Shown here: positions 24,699 through 36,119 of the stretch, piece by piece
Position numbering within the stretch: position 1 is the first letter of the stretch
Layout: the number at the start of each line of letters is the position of its first letter
Assembly (NCBI GenBank): GCA_019843655.1
Contig: JACDQD010000103.1
Span: 930,001 to 994,000, forward strand
DNA length: 64,000 nt
Reading direction: 5' to 3'
Source of the DNA: Lethocerus indicus
Taxonomy: Eukaryota > Arthropoda > Insecta > Hemiptera > Belostomatidae
Program-made: the position numbers and the translations under genes
The notes under the pieces: generated by a model
Databases searched by the model: none
Seen by the model: the letters and a program-made list of their open reading frames with translations, nothing else
Told to the model about the DNA's origin: nothing

Positions 24699-27600
24699 AA
24701 ATGGAAAACGCGCTCTCGGACAGAGGGTTGGGGTATATAATTTAGTGGGTATAATCCTGGAGGGTTAAGAGCAGAGCGGGTCAATGCCACCTTGAATTAG
24801 TCTGACTGGATCTCTTCCAAAAGTGTGTGCCACGGTTGGGCTCAACTGTAGCCCCGGGGTCCTCTCACAAAATCCGCCCCTATTGAATTAAACTACTCCC
24901 CTCCGGGCCACCCTCCATGACCGGAATAACACTGGAAATTGGATCCTCCGGTTCCTCCCCCTCCTCCCCGTCGATATCTGTATTGTTATTTGGCCGCTCA
25001 GTTAGGTCCGACATAATGAGCCTTATCTTCTTTTCCTTCGAGAGATCCGCCCCCTTGAATCGAACAGCCGGACCGGCGAAAGTGCGCTCATTTTTACTCA
25101 GTGCGAGGCTCATGTGTGAATTATTCAAATTACGTTCTTTTTCGTAAACCTGGTAGTTATTCTGATGATTTTTAGGAACCCATAACGCCGACGCTTACTA
25201 CTCGGATTTCATCCTTTGGCTCTGATTTGTTCAATGTTCATAAAATAACCAACATTTGAATAGTATAGACAGCCTCATTTGGAGAAGATTTTCGGAACAT
25301 CGTTTATATGTATAGGAGATTTGGAGTTCATATAGTACAGCAACTGTCTTGCTTATTTTATTCCAAAACGACTACGACTCTCTCTAGCACTTAGAACAAT
25401 GAAGCGATAAGAAACAGACAATCACGGTGGGAAATTAATATTTTTATTAGTTCAATCAGAAAGTTTTATGTGAAATTCACTATTTTTTTCATCAACTGAT
25501 TGAAGTTCTGTGAATTGTGGGAATTTAAATTGTCTATAAATTTTGCAGTCTGTAGCTGTATGTAACACCTATTATTTGGGGGTGATTTTAGCACACGAAG
25601 ACGAGTCAAATTAGTTTTATGTTTTTTAAACTCATAAATGTACATTTACCGTGCATAAATAGTTTCGTGCACCATTGACCATCTAAATGGGAAGAGAATA
25701 AAACCCAAACTTATCAGGGTTAAGTTAATTTGACGCCTCAACACAAAGGAACATCGCTACGGAAATAAAAACGTAAAATCCTGGCGAGAAAAATAGCGGC
25801 TGTCTCGGTTCTTGTATCTCCGCTCGGTGCATAAAATGAATTTTTCGTGCAGGGAAATTTCCTTTCCCGCTCGTTCTCGCCGCTCCTGAGCGTTTTGTAT
25901 TCAATTCACTATTGAGCGCAAAACTCATTCTCCGGTGGCAGGCGCTTAAAGCATTTCAGTTGGCGCTTAGCTGGGTTTTGAGGTCGCCATTTTAGTGTCA
26001 ACTAATCTGTTATACGTTAATAAAAAATCCATTGAGTTTTGGGGTGTGTATGTTTATATTAAATAATGCTTCATTAACAGGTTAACCCTATTATTAACAC
26101 CAAACGTTAATTGAAGTCCCTGATGTCATTGATCTCTTTGATACGTGGAAGTAATTGATTCATTTAATTGCCATAAATATGGCCTGTTGGGTTTCAAACT
26201 CCATTCTGAGCTCTGTTTCTTCTCCCTAGTGACGTTTTGTGTTATACCTCGGTTGATGAATACAGTTAATGTGAGCTGTGGACCTGGGGTGTTAATGGGC
26301 CCGTACAGCATCTCCGGAGCGCAAATTAAAGTATTAACTGAAATTGAATAACTATTGAATTCCGAGCGCGGGCTGATAAACCGACGAGAGTCCTAAATCA
26401 AGACCTGCAGCTTTCCATTTCCGTTCCGGCGTTCCCCCCTTTTATTTATTGACTTTTGCTCCTCCCTCCCCCCCCTCGTACAAACATGCATGCCATCCGA
26501 AATTTAAAATGATTGCAGTTTAATTATATCAGAGGATTGGCCCCCAAATGAAAATGCACGTAACAGTCAATGCCGGAAAGACCGCCGCTCATACGCCCAC
26601 GAGTTGATTGACTTTCCTATATATTTTTCCTCAAATAAACGCATGTCCTTAATAATGTACAACAAAATTATTTTCGATTTATAAATATCGAATCGAGATA
26701 ACTTATTCTTATTCTTCTTATTTTTAAAGATTTATTTGTTACCTTTTTAATTTAAATTTTTTTTGGCTCCTTTAGGGGTACCATCCTGTGGTATAACTTT
26801 ATAATGAACTTGATTGGTGATCCAGTTGGGTATATGCTACAGTAACAGCATTCACCATAACGTAATACGTTTCATATATTTACGAAAATAATTCTGGACA
26901 AGAATATTTGAATTTGTTGGAAGTGTGGGATTACAGGATGTAAAGTTGTGATAGAAGAAAATTATTCATAAATTTGAATGTGAATTATCTTTAGCAAAAT
27001 ATTCAGATTGGTTTTGTTCGGACAGTTCGAGTATTGTCAAAGTCGGAACATTTTTTACGGAATAATGATCATTGGTGTCTCCAGTGTGCGGTAGGGAGGC
27101 CTCGGGTTGGATCCTCGAGTCAGGCACTCGTCAGCAGATTTGGGGAGAAATTCTAGTCTTTATAGACGCGTGGTACGTACCCGCTGGAGATAGGCAAACG
27201 GGTCGTCCCGAACCTGCCTAGCATTTATTCTGGGAAGCCCCGACGATGATTAGATTGCCGGCGCGGGCCAACTCGGGGAGATTGCCGGGGATCGAATTTA
27301 AATCGCGCCCTGTGCGTGTTCCTCCGGGGGCTAAGCCGCGGCCCCTTTGTGCATATCAATCAGGGCCGGGCGGTGAAAGAGAGAGAGAGAGAGAGGGCCT
27401 TCGAGCCTTCAGAACCAGTGGGCGAACGGCGGAGAACGAACTCCCAGTGTCACCGCCCCAAATCTCATTATCATTTATATGACTGTATAACAAAGTCATA
27501 ACGCTTTCTTCAAAACGAGATCCGACCCCCGCCTCGCCCCGCCCTCCTCCACCCGGGTATCATTCACTAAACAAAACTAAAATGCGATTGCATTTTCATA

Positions 27601-29323
27601 ATTTAAAACGACGCGCGGGCGGAGAGAAATTCAAATCCTTCTCAAACGAAGAACCGGTGACCTACTTCTGCTTATATTGCACATTAACATCGCATTTTTA
27701 AAATTAATAACACGAAAAGCGATAAACATGGAAATTGCATTGATAGAATAGTACAATACAGGATCTTGACGTGCGTGTAAATAATATTGCAATCAAAAAT
27801 AAATTGTAAAGATAATGAAGGTGAGAACTGTGAAAGTGACTGTATAGCAATAACAGTAGAAATAATTTGCACTAGAGGCGAATCCATAACCTTGGAACCC
27901 ATAAACTCAATGGATACTGGAAGCTGTGAAGCATGATATATATCGCATAATACATTTCCTGCTATACTCTTTCAAAACTACTGTTTCTCATTTTCATCCC
28001 CTTGTACGGAATATTTCAACCGAGGTGTATAAATTCTGAAAGCATCAGATGTATATTATTTAGTCCTTAGGACTGGCCGAAATCATATTTCAATATCAAG
28101 GTATTTTCATATTTCTCGGACGGAGATAAATTGTTTTACCGTTGGCTATGCATAGAACGCAGCTTGTGTAAATTCTAAGGTCCATTATTTACTAGTGACT
28201 TTTTCCAGTGATACTCTAGAGGGTAATGCGAAGTATCTTATTTCAATTTGCGAATACCACGTGACACTCAAACAAACTATGTTCGAAATCCAATAAACAT
28301 TCCTAGTAGTCCAATCTGCCAGAAACTTCTATTCAATAGTTTATGTTAATATTTATTTCATTTCATTATAATCTGTTTATACTGGGCCCGTTTTAAGGAT
28401 AATACGTTTTATATTATAACTAAATCAAGTGTCACGGCGTTGGTTCTTTACGCTGGTGAATTAACACCGCCTGTAATAATTCAATTCTTCGCCATAACTA
28501 ACATCAGTCGCAGCAAAACAACAACATCGTTTGGGAACGCTTCGGAGCAAATTTTCCCAGCGGGATATCAAGTTACATGGCCCGCTCGGAACGGCCCTGG
28601 CCATTAGCCAAGGGGGTTTTCCCAAATATCCGCCGGTATTGGCGCGTCCGATACTTAAATGGGTGGCCGAAGCGAATATAGGAGAAGATCCACACTCTGT
28701 TGTGTCACGAGACACTTGGTTCAGAGGGCAAAACCTTCATGTACCAAAGTACAAAGGGAATAATCGTTTTTATCCGATACTTAAAATATAAATACCGCCA
28801 ACTGTTTTAATACTATATATTTCGAATGTAAATATGGATCCGCCGGATATTAAGAAATATGAAAGCTTTTTCAACATTAGGCTAATTTCAAGTAAGTCAT
28901 GAATAAGCATGAATCTTTTTTTTGTAAATTAAGTTAATTACTGCTTAATACGATTCGCCCGGGGTTTTTGAACAGAAAAATCGTCCGCCGGATTGAAATA
29001 ACTTTTCCATTATAAATCCGTTGCGAAAGTTTCCGCTGTTCAATAATTCATCGGTCAAATGTTTATATTATACAAATTAAAATCAATTTCGCAATTTTAA
29101 TATAATCCGGTGAGTGCTTCCGCCGGCGGTAATTGAGGCAGTTAGGCTTAGCCCGAGGGGCGCCCATTGCCGTCCAGAACCGCATCCAAAAGGTATAAAC
29201 TGAATTCAGCGAAATTCTCTGAATATATTAAAGTTTCAGTAGATCCGGCTGAAAATCGGGACCATCATAGCGAATGATGGTGCGCTTTTGGATGGGGGCG
29301 AGGACTCCCAAAAAAGTCTGGTC
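24699..29323. other. Non-coding stretch, no gene seen
   Basis: No frame above about 90 codons and none recognised, with a single short (GA) run inside. A C-rich patch lies at 27.52-27.56 kb. Confidence 0.55.
27378..27395 (+). repeat. Short (GA)9 microsatellite
   Basis: A run of alternating A and G of 18 nt within a GC-rich patch. Confidence 0.85.
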
Positions 29324-29335
29324 GTTAGTACTTTT
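29324..29335 (+). repeat. LINE target-site duplication, 3'-side copy
   Basis: GTTAGTACTTTT, identical to 29894-29905. It abuts the poly(A) end of the minus-strand LINE. The T-run continues to 29338, so the boundary between duplication and poly(A) is uncertain by a few bases. Confidence 0.88.
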
Positions 29336-29893
29336 TTTAACTGTTTTATTTTTGCACAATCAACTTATACAGTTATGGGTGCAATTGATACATGTATTTA
29401 TTGAAAAAGTCTTGAAAAAGAAACAACCCAATGATGGCGCTTTTGAAATGTTTTAACTAATGCCCGAGGTGATCTCTGGGCCAGTGGCGTTTAAGCCGTC
29501 GTGGTGGGGATAGTGGATGGGTAGAAGAGGAAAGGGACTGAACGAGTGGGTTTGGATGTGGAGAGAGGCGGGAGTGGAATTTAAGGAAGCGTGATTTTGC
29601 GACTTCGTCGACTGTCGGTATGTTGAGGTCATTATGGATTGCTCGGTTAGAAGCATACCAGGGAGCATTAAGGATGGTACGAAGGACTTTTGATTGGAAT
29701 CTCTGGATGCGGGCGATGTTGAATTTCTTAACGGAACCCCATAGCTCTATTCCGTAAGTCCATGTCGGTTTTAAAATGGTTTTGTATATTGTAAGTTTGT
29801 TGTCTACTGTCGGTTTTGATGTCATTTTCAATAGAGGTCTCAGCAGTCCAAATTTGCGGTTGAGGTCTGTTCTTTTGAGTCACGTATGGGGGT
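29336..29893 (-). mobile_element. 5'-truncated jockey-like LINE insertion
   Basis: A non-LTR retrotransposon copy of about 560 bp, inserted on the minus strand. Its outer limits are set by matching 12-bp direct repeats, GTTAGTACTTTT, at 29324-29335 and 29894-29905, which read as the target-site duplication. On the minus strand it runs from a 5' truncation near 29893, through an open reverse-transcriptase C-terminal frame (29880-29457), to a ~120-nt 3' UTR. That UTR ends with AATAAA (complement of 29345-29350) and a short A-run (complement of 29332-29338) abutting the duplication. This is the expected product of target-primed reverse transcription. The open frame and perfect duplications suggest a fairly recent insertion. 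Endonuclease and RT catalytic domains are absent, so it cannot move by itself. The exact border of the A-run is ambiguous by up to four bases because the duplication also ends in T. Confidence 0.93.
29457..29880 (-). pseudogene. C-terminal fragment of a non-LTR (jockey-clade-like) reverse transcriptase
   Basis: The frame is open for about 141 codons, from just after a TGA at 29881-29883 to a TAG at 29457-29459. There is no genuine start: the frame opens at the 5' truncation, and the first internal ATG is a few codons into the conserved part. Recognised family motifs in order are NRKFGLLRPLL, a KLTIYKTILKPTWTYGIELW block, IQRFQSKVLRTILNAPWY, then IHNDLNIPTVDEVAKSRF and HPNPL near the end. These match the region downstream of the polymerase core in insect jockey-type ORF2 proteins. 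The YxDD catalytic motif and the endonuclease lie upstream of the truncation and are missing. No frameshift or internal stop is visible, so the piece is incomplete rather than decayed. Family-level assignment is firm; the clade is from recollection of motif patterns. Confidence 0.92.
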
Positions 29894-29905
29894 GTTAGTA
29901 CTTTT
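29894..29905 (+). repeat. LINE target-site duplication, 5'-truncation-side copy
   Basis: GTTAGTACTTTT, a perfect second copy of 29324-29335. It marks where the 5'-truncated LINE joins the original sequence; the following ACAG should be pre-insertion DNA. Confidence 0.88.
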
Positions 29906-31004
29906 ACAGTAATTATATTTCACACTATACTGACCCTAATAATGATATCAACAAATCAAGAAAATACATTGAATTATTAATCTTTAATCATTATTTAAAT
30001 AAAGATAGAACGTTAAACTATTTTTCCCATGAAAACAGATTTTGACAATATTTTCCCACCAATTTTAATTTTATCATCTCACAATTTCAATCAACCCTTC
30101 ATCACTTCAATCACCATTTCAATTGTCATTTTAATTAACCAAATTTGTTTCATAAACTTTCTGTATTTGCGCCCTTTTTTATTAGGCCTGCTATTGATCG
30201 GCCGCTAATCATAAATAGAGGAGGTTCGCGATTTCCCAAGCTGCAAAATTCAACTCGAAAAATTAACGAAAGCCTTCCTCCCTCGGCTTTTCTTTTTCTT
30301 CGGTCAGAAACAAGTCCGGCTAATTGCGCGTAACGTTTTGAATGTCTCAATCAAGTTAAATTGTATTCGTCCAAAAATATTTCGGTTGTAGTCCAAGCCG
30401 GAAAAGTTGCCAAGTTGCCAACTTGCTGGTGAAAAACAAGGGAAATATGTATTCCGAACTAAACCGAATTTATTAGGAGGACACACACCCTCCCCCCCGC
30501 ACTCTTCTTTTTTTATTCACGAGTGGAAAACGTATGTATTAGAGGGCCGGAGGAAATTTCACCCCTGGACTATAATCCGGGGCGTGTGTTTTTTTATCGC
30601 TAATCCGCGTTCACTTTGTGTTCGGACGAATATAAACTTCTCCCCCGTTTGGTGAATACGTAAAAACAACCTCTACGCCCTGGCAGAATTTTTGCTGTCT
30701 AATTCCCGAGTTCTGAACTCCTCTTTGAACTGCGAATTTTTAATCTTTCGGTAACGGCGTAAGTAAGGTCCCCTATTTATCACTGTAATACGTAATAATT
30801 TCATTGTAATACGGACAATTCATTGTATGAATTTATAATAGATGAATGCATAAATAATTAACCAGAGTTTTATTTGAAAATTCAAATGAAGGGTACTATA
30901 ATCTAATTTTTAGATTAATTTTAATTCTTAATGTCTCAAAATCGCGCTGGTTAGGCAGGTCCTGTGAGAAGTGTGGTTCTGAGAGGCGAAAGTGGGATTT
31001 TACA

Positions 31005-31029
31005 TTAATAATAATAATAATAATAATAA
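31005..31029 (+). repeat. (TAA)n microsatellite
   Basis: About eight TAA units in an AT-rich setting. Confidence 0.9.
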
Positions 31030-31499
31030 ATGAGAATAAAGTGCTCCTTGATTTAGTGTTTGCCATGGTGGAAGGCCACCGATAGATTGGGTACAACCAC
31101 ATTGACTCTGGGAACTTTCTGACCACTCTATCTTGGCGTGAAGATACTAGAGAACCGAATTAGTTCAAATTAACACGGGCGTCAGTCTATCTTCAGCCAT
31201 GCATCAGTTTACACCTCAGAGGGCCTGAAACTACCGAAGTTCCAATGCCGGTTGGAAATTAGCGACCGTAAATAACTCTCGAAATTCAATGTAGTCCCTC
31301 GGCTGGAGACCGATCACTATCGAGTGGTCTGAGATCTGCTAACTGGAGGACCGCCGCCGACCAAATTGCGATCTGCGAAACTAATTAATGGTTTAAAACT
31401 GTCATTAATTAAGTGGCGGCCCAAATATGAAAACTCTTCGCTAGTGTCCAATCAATCAGGGCAATACCTCATCGGCTAGATGCCCGGCCAGCCGAGGAA

Positions 31500-31541
31500 T
31501 CTTAAGCTCCCGGCCAGCCAGCCAGTCTTAAGCTCCCGGCC
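31500..31541 (+). repeat. 26-bp-period direct repeat
   Basis: TCTTAAGCTCCCGGCC occurs at 31500-31515 and 31526-31541, separated by AGCCAGCCAG. A partial relative (CCCGGCCAGCC) lies at 31484-31494. This is a small local duplication, probably from replication slippage at AGCC repeats. Confidence 0.8.
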
Positions 31542-31579
31542 TATTCCTTCCGCCCGAACGGCCTCCGAAGGTAATTGCC

Positions 31580-31668
31580 GTTTAATTCCTTGATTAATTG
31601 AGCCGGCTTATGTTCAAAACTTGGGTGGGGGGGGCCATTAGTTCGGAAAACGGACTCGGAAAACTGGC
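31580..31668 (+). repeat. Duplicated ~90-bp block, copy A
   Basis: Similar to 32171-32263. Shared features in order are GTTTAATTCC, an identical 21-bp run ending GAGCCGGCTTATGT, CAAAAC, GG-rich spacer with GGCC, TTAGTTC, GAAAACGGA and ACTGGC. The spacer between CAAAAC and ATTAGTTC differs in length. The copies sit 591 bp apart in the same orientation. No open frame is conserved between them. Confidence 0.75.
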
Positions 31669-32170
31669 AAAAGGCGAGCTAATTGCGGCTCTGTTTTATG
31701 ACTCTGCCGAAGATTCATATCGAACATTCCTCAGCTGTTGAACCTACCCCTGATTGTGTGTTTAACCGTACCCCCGCCCCTCCTATCACCAGCAAATGGC
31801 TTTAGGCTTTAGATTTATGCCTCGTGAAGATTATGGCCCGTGTCATCGCGTTTTGATTTAACTGAAACATTGCCTCTAATAAATCTGTCATTATGCACTC
31901 GTTTATTAGCTTACAACACAATAAAGCCGAGCATTGATACGCGGATTTACAGGTTGTTTCCTTTTTAACTATCCATTCTCAAACTTTTTCCTAACCGGAC
32001 ACTTTATTATCAATTTCTCTCGTGATAATATGGCCAGAGCTTATGGGTATTGTCTCTATTTAGAGTTGAAATGGAATTTTGAAGGAAACGATTCTTACGT
32101 AGGAGGTTCTGTTTTATGATTCGATTCAAATCCCCGAACTTCTGGGAGAATTCATTTCAGAAGTTTCCCA

Positions 32171-32263
32171 GTTTAATTCCCTCAATTAATTGAGCCGGCT
32201 TATGTGCAAAACGGCGGGCCTTATTAGTTCTGAAAACGGATTCAAGTGGTGTGGAATACTGGC
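32171..32263 (+). repeat. Duplicated ~90-bp block, copy B
   Basis: Second copy of the block at 31580-31668. The central run is preserved perfectly, while the 3' third has diverged with a small insertion before ACTGGC. Uneven conservation could mean selection on the central 21 bp or simply chance. Confidence 0.75.
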
Positions 32264-35200
32264 GGGATACGCTCCGGCGGACAAATTACACGGTCCGACG
32301 GTTTTATACTTCATTGAAATTTCCCAAGAACGGGTAACCGGCCGGCAAGAAAATTTGAAGGAAAATGATGTATCTCTACGTTTCTCTGATTTTACTCACT
32401 TCTCCGAAGGATTCGGCCCCAGAAGGATTAAGATCATAATTACTTCCGATTTGCCATTGCAAAGCTTACCTTTGACTACGAATTTTACCTTTTGATAGGT
32501 TGATAAAACAGTTTGTTGACAACAACTATATCCTTAAGAACTAAGGTTTACTGAACCTATTGTCAACCTTAAACCTCTATAAGATATACGACAAATCTTT
32601 GTATATATGTTATTTTCGGCGAGAAATAGATTTAATTTTTAATTCTAGTTCTCTATCTTTATTAATTTGCACCTCTATACACGAACATTACACGGGTGAA
32701 ATTCCGACGAAATAATTCAACTCCCTATTCTTGTACCGACGGCCTTCTCGTGCCTATAAAATTCTGGAACCTTTTCTCTCTCGTTTTCTGGCCACTGTCC
32801 AATCCGAAGGACTCTATTCAAGTGAAACCGGAATTGAATATCAACGTTATGGTTCTGACCAGAAAATGGAATTGAAAGAACAACGGTTCGAAATTCGTAG
32901 GCGTGACGCCGTTTAGTTTAATAACAAAACCGTGCTGTGGGCGGCTTACCCTTGGTGTACTGGACTCTGTAATTCTGTCCTCCCATTTTTCTAAAAGACA
33001 GTGGAATCGGTGGGCCTTTTAATAATTTCTATTTACTTTAATTAAAAATAATATCTAACAATAGAAAGAAGAGGATATTGGTATTGGCTCTGCACATTAA
33101 CTTAAATGAAAATTAGATAAATAAAACTAGACTTTTATTCCGCATTATATGTCGTTAGATACAAGACAAATTTAGTTGTTCAAATTTAACCAGTAAAACG
33201 TATAGAACTCATACAACCGACTATGGCCGACTGTTTTCGTTTTAAAAATTAATTACCTAACCGTAACGTACATAACAAAAAAAAATTGGTTTTCATAGCC
33301 GGAAGACGGTCGGGCATATTAGACCTGAAGATCACATTGGATGTTTCCAGGAAATTTCAGCACCCCAACCGCCCAACCAGTGCGAACCCGTGGCGATAAT
33401 TCAAAGTCAGAAATTAATTTATAACCGCACCGGAGCGGTATCTGGTGGCCCACAACCACTTGAGAAGTGTGCCGGACTAAGTTGTGTACTTAACTGTTAA
33501 GTTTAGTTCGGTTCAAACCGAGCGGGAGGGTTGGGGGAGGGGGGATGTGTGATTGGTCGTACCAGGAACCGCGACACTGCGTTCCTCCAATGAGAATCCC
33601 CGTCGTGAATTAAATTAAATTCAAATTAAATCTGTCCCGTATTTTTCTTCCCGTCTCTCTGATGTAAATGCCATTGTGCGTTCCTCGAGTTATTTTTCTG
33701 GACTCCGCTTTGAGTTTGTTCAGGTGTTGAGTCACAAACGACACGGAGTGTACAAAATAACGTGCGGAACGTGCTATGGTATTTACAGCAGAAAGACGGG
33801 AAGAAAAATAACGGATATAATTAATACAGAAATATAAATTTAATATAAATATAATACAGAATCTAACTTTGCTAACCATAACTCTGGCTACGATGCAATG
33901 GACATAAAGACCTCCTTATAATGAATCCAAGGAAATTGATATAGTTGAGAATACGGAGATATTAAAAAAAACAGATCATCATTCATATCTAAGATTCTGA
34001 AATAACAGATAGAGGAATAAATAAATCATGCTTCACACAGAAGATCAGTTGAAGCTAGAAAGTTTTTCCTTAATAACCATGAACGTCTGCCCATTGGTTT
34101 CGGCGGGCAGGGAATGAATAATGAATCCGATAAAAATCAAGAATTTTAATTTTATTTTTCACTAAGCGCTCCCTCTTCGGTCCCCCGGTTTCTTTGCATG
34201 TTATTAGCTGTTAGTCCTCCTGGGTTCGTTTAATATGAAAAAAAGTCCAAGTTGCCGCCGGTTGAAGAATGGGCTCAATCTGTAATGCTAAACAAGACAA
34301 CGATGGCCGGGACTTTTTAATTTATATTTCGTGAGAGGGAAGAAGGGGAAAAAGGTGGACCGTCACTTATTGCGTTATAGTTGATAAAGCAATTATGAGG
34401 GATTAGGTGGCGGCGGGAGCAGGTCGGCGGAACAAAGAAAGGGAATGCGGGGAGGGGGAGGAGTCTCTGGCTGACTTGGGGAAACAATTTTTCTCTTAAG
34501 GCGATCAAGGCGAATGAACACCCTCCAAGCCGATAAACAAAGTAATTGAGGTCCATGGGGGCAACGATTTTGTTTATTATTGTATTATAAACTTTTGTTC
34601 TTGTAGTTCGATTGGAAACATCATATTAATCAATACTTATCTATTCGTGTTATTGAGATTCCGGTTAACATTTTGCTTTAGAGATATATTGTTATAAAAT
34701 AATTCCGGGTGTTAGGACTGCTTCAATTACGAAATCAATACTTGCGTTCTGCAGTTATATCAGATATATGTCGTCCACGATAGTGTATCTTTCTATTCTG
34801 ACATATTTGATATGTCAACAGGTATATCTAAGAAAAACTCCCTGCAGCTTTTCATTTTTATAGCAGTTCAAATTGAGACGAATGTCGTGTTGAATTGTAC
34901 GATTGTCAACTCTGGCACAATTTTCTTTCCAGTGCTAAAATAAATAATTTTTTTCATAAAGAAACCGAAACAGTCTAAGAAAATCGACTGGCTTGTATTT
35001 AATACTATTCCTACTGTTCACCATTGTGCGGTAGTGTATCGAGAAATCATATGAATACCCAATTAAACGGAGGTAAGTTCGGTATGAGTTCCAGTTATAA
35101 ATGCGAAACGTTTGATATAGCCGCATCCCGTTCCTAACGACGAACGCTCCCTGCCGGTCTCATTAAACAGAGGAGACAATTCCCTCGGCTGCACTATCAG

Positions 35201-36086
35201 TCCATTATATCGTCGGTAATTATTCTGGTCGGCAAGCAAGTCATTAGGGCGAGCGGTGTACGATTTAAATCTGAGGAAGCTAAACCCCCCCCCTCCTAAT
35301 TAGCATTTAACGACCGTTCGCTGAATAATTTACCTGGGACAAAGAAATAACTCGACTTTGTTTCGCTTCAAATGTCTGATAACGGCCGGCGACGACGCCG
35401 GGTACTCGCTGATGACTAAATCGAAACGAATTGTTATGACCCAACCGTCCAATCACGTTCGACTCCAAACGGTGTCTCAATTATAAGTGGTATTAAAATT
35501 AGAATATTTCGATCTTATTAAAACTATAATCTCATTTATTTGCTATATATAAAACATCACCTAAGCACTGCATTCTGGCGGCACACCGTTGGACCGCTTG
35601 CCGTTGAATTTACCGACTTAGTAAGGCGTTGTAATTATCAAATTGTTATAGAGTATAATCTATTCATTAAGATTTCTTATGCCCCGTACGGTCATTCGAT
35701 AGTACACCGTTCCATTCATACAATAAGTGAACAGCTTGTGAACTCACAGGTTTGTTAGAAAGTACTTATTTGGAATTGCGACAAATTTAAAGGGTCGTTT
35801 GTATTACTAGCCAATAATATTATGATTTGTTCCATTGTGTTTTTTACTCGTTGAGTGAAATGAGCCAGTGATTTCTCACCTCTCGTCGGGAAATATTTAA
35901 AACGTCGGCCCGGGGTAGGGAAAAAAAGGGCTGATGACTTTATTCGAGAGCCACCGGAGGAAATAGGGACTCGCCAACTGTTAAAGTTTGCTTAAGTTGT
36001 TCACGCCAATAACCGGGGAAGCGGGGGTGGGGGGCACCGTATCGGGCCAATGATCGTAAAACTTTATTGTAATTGTCCCTTCTCCT

Positions 36087-36119
<33 letters not shown>

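Noticed and set aside
35065..35080. Consensus donor GAG|GTAAGT
   Set aside because: An isolated 5' splice-site match with no acceptor or coding frame; by eye about twenty GTAAGT occur on this strand.
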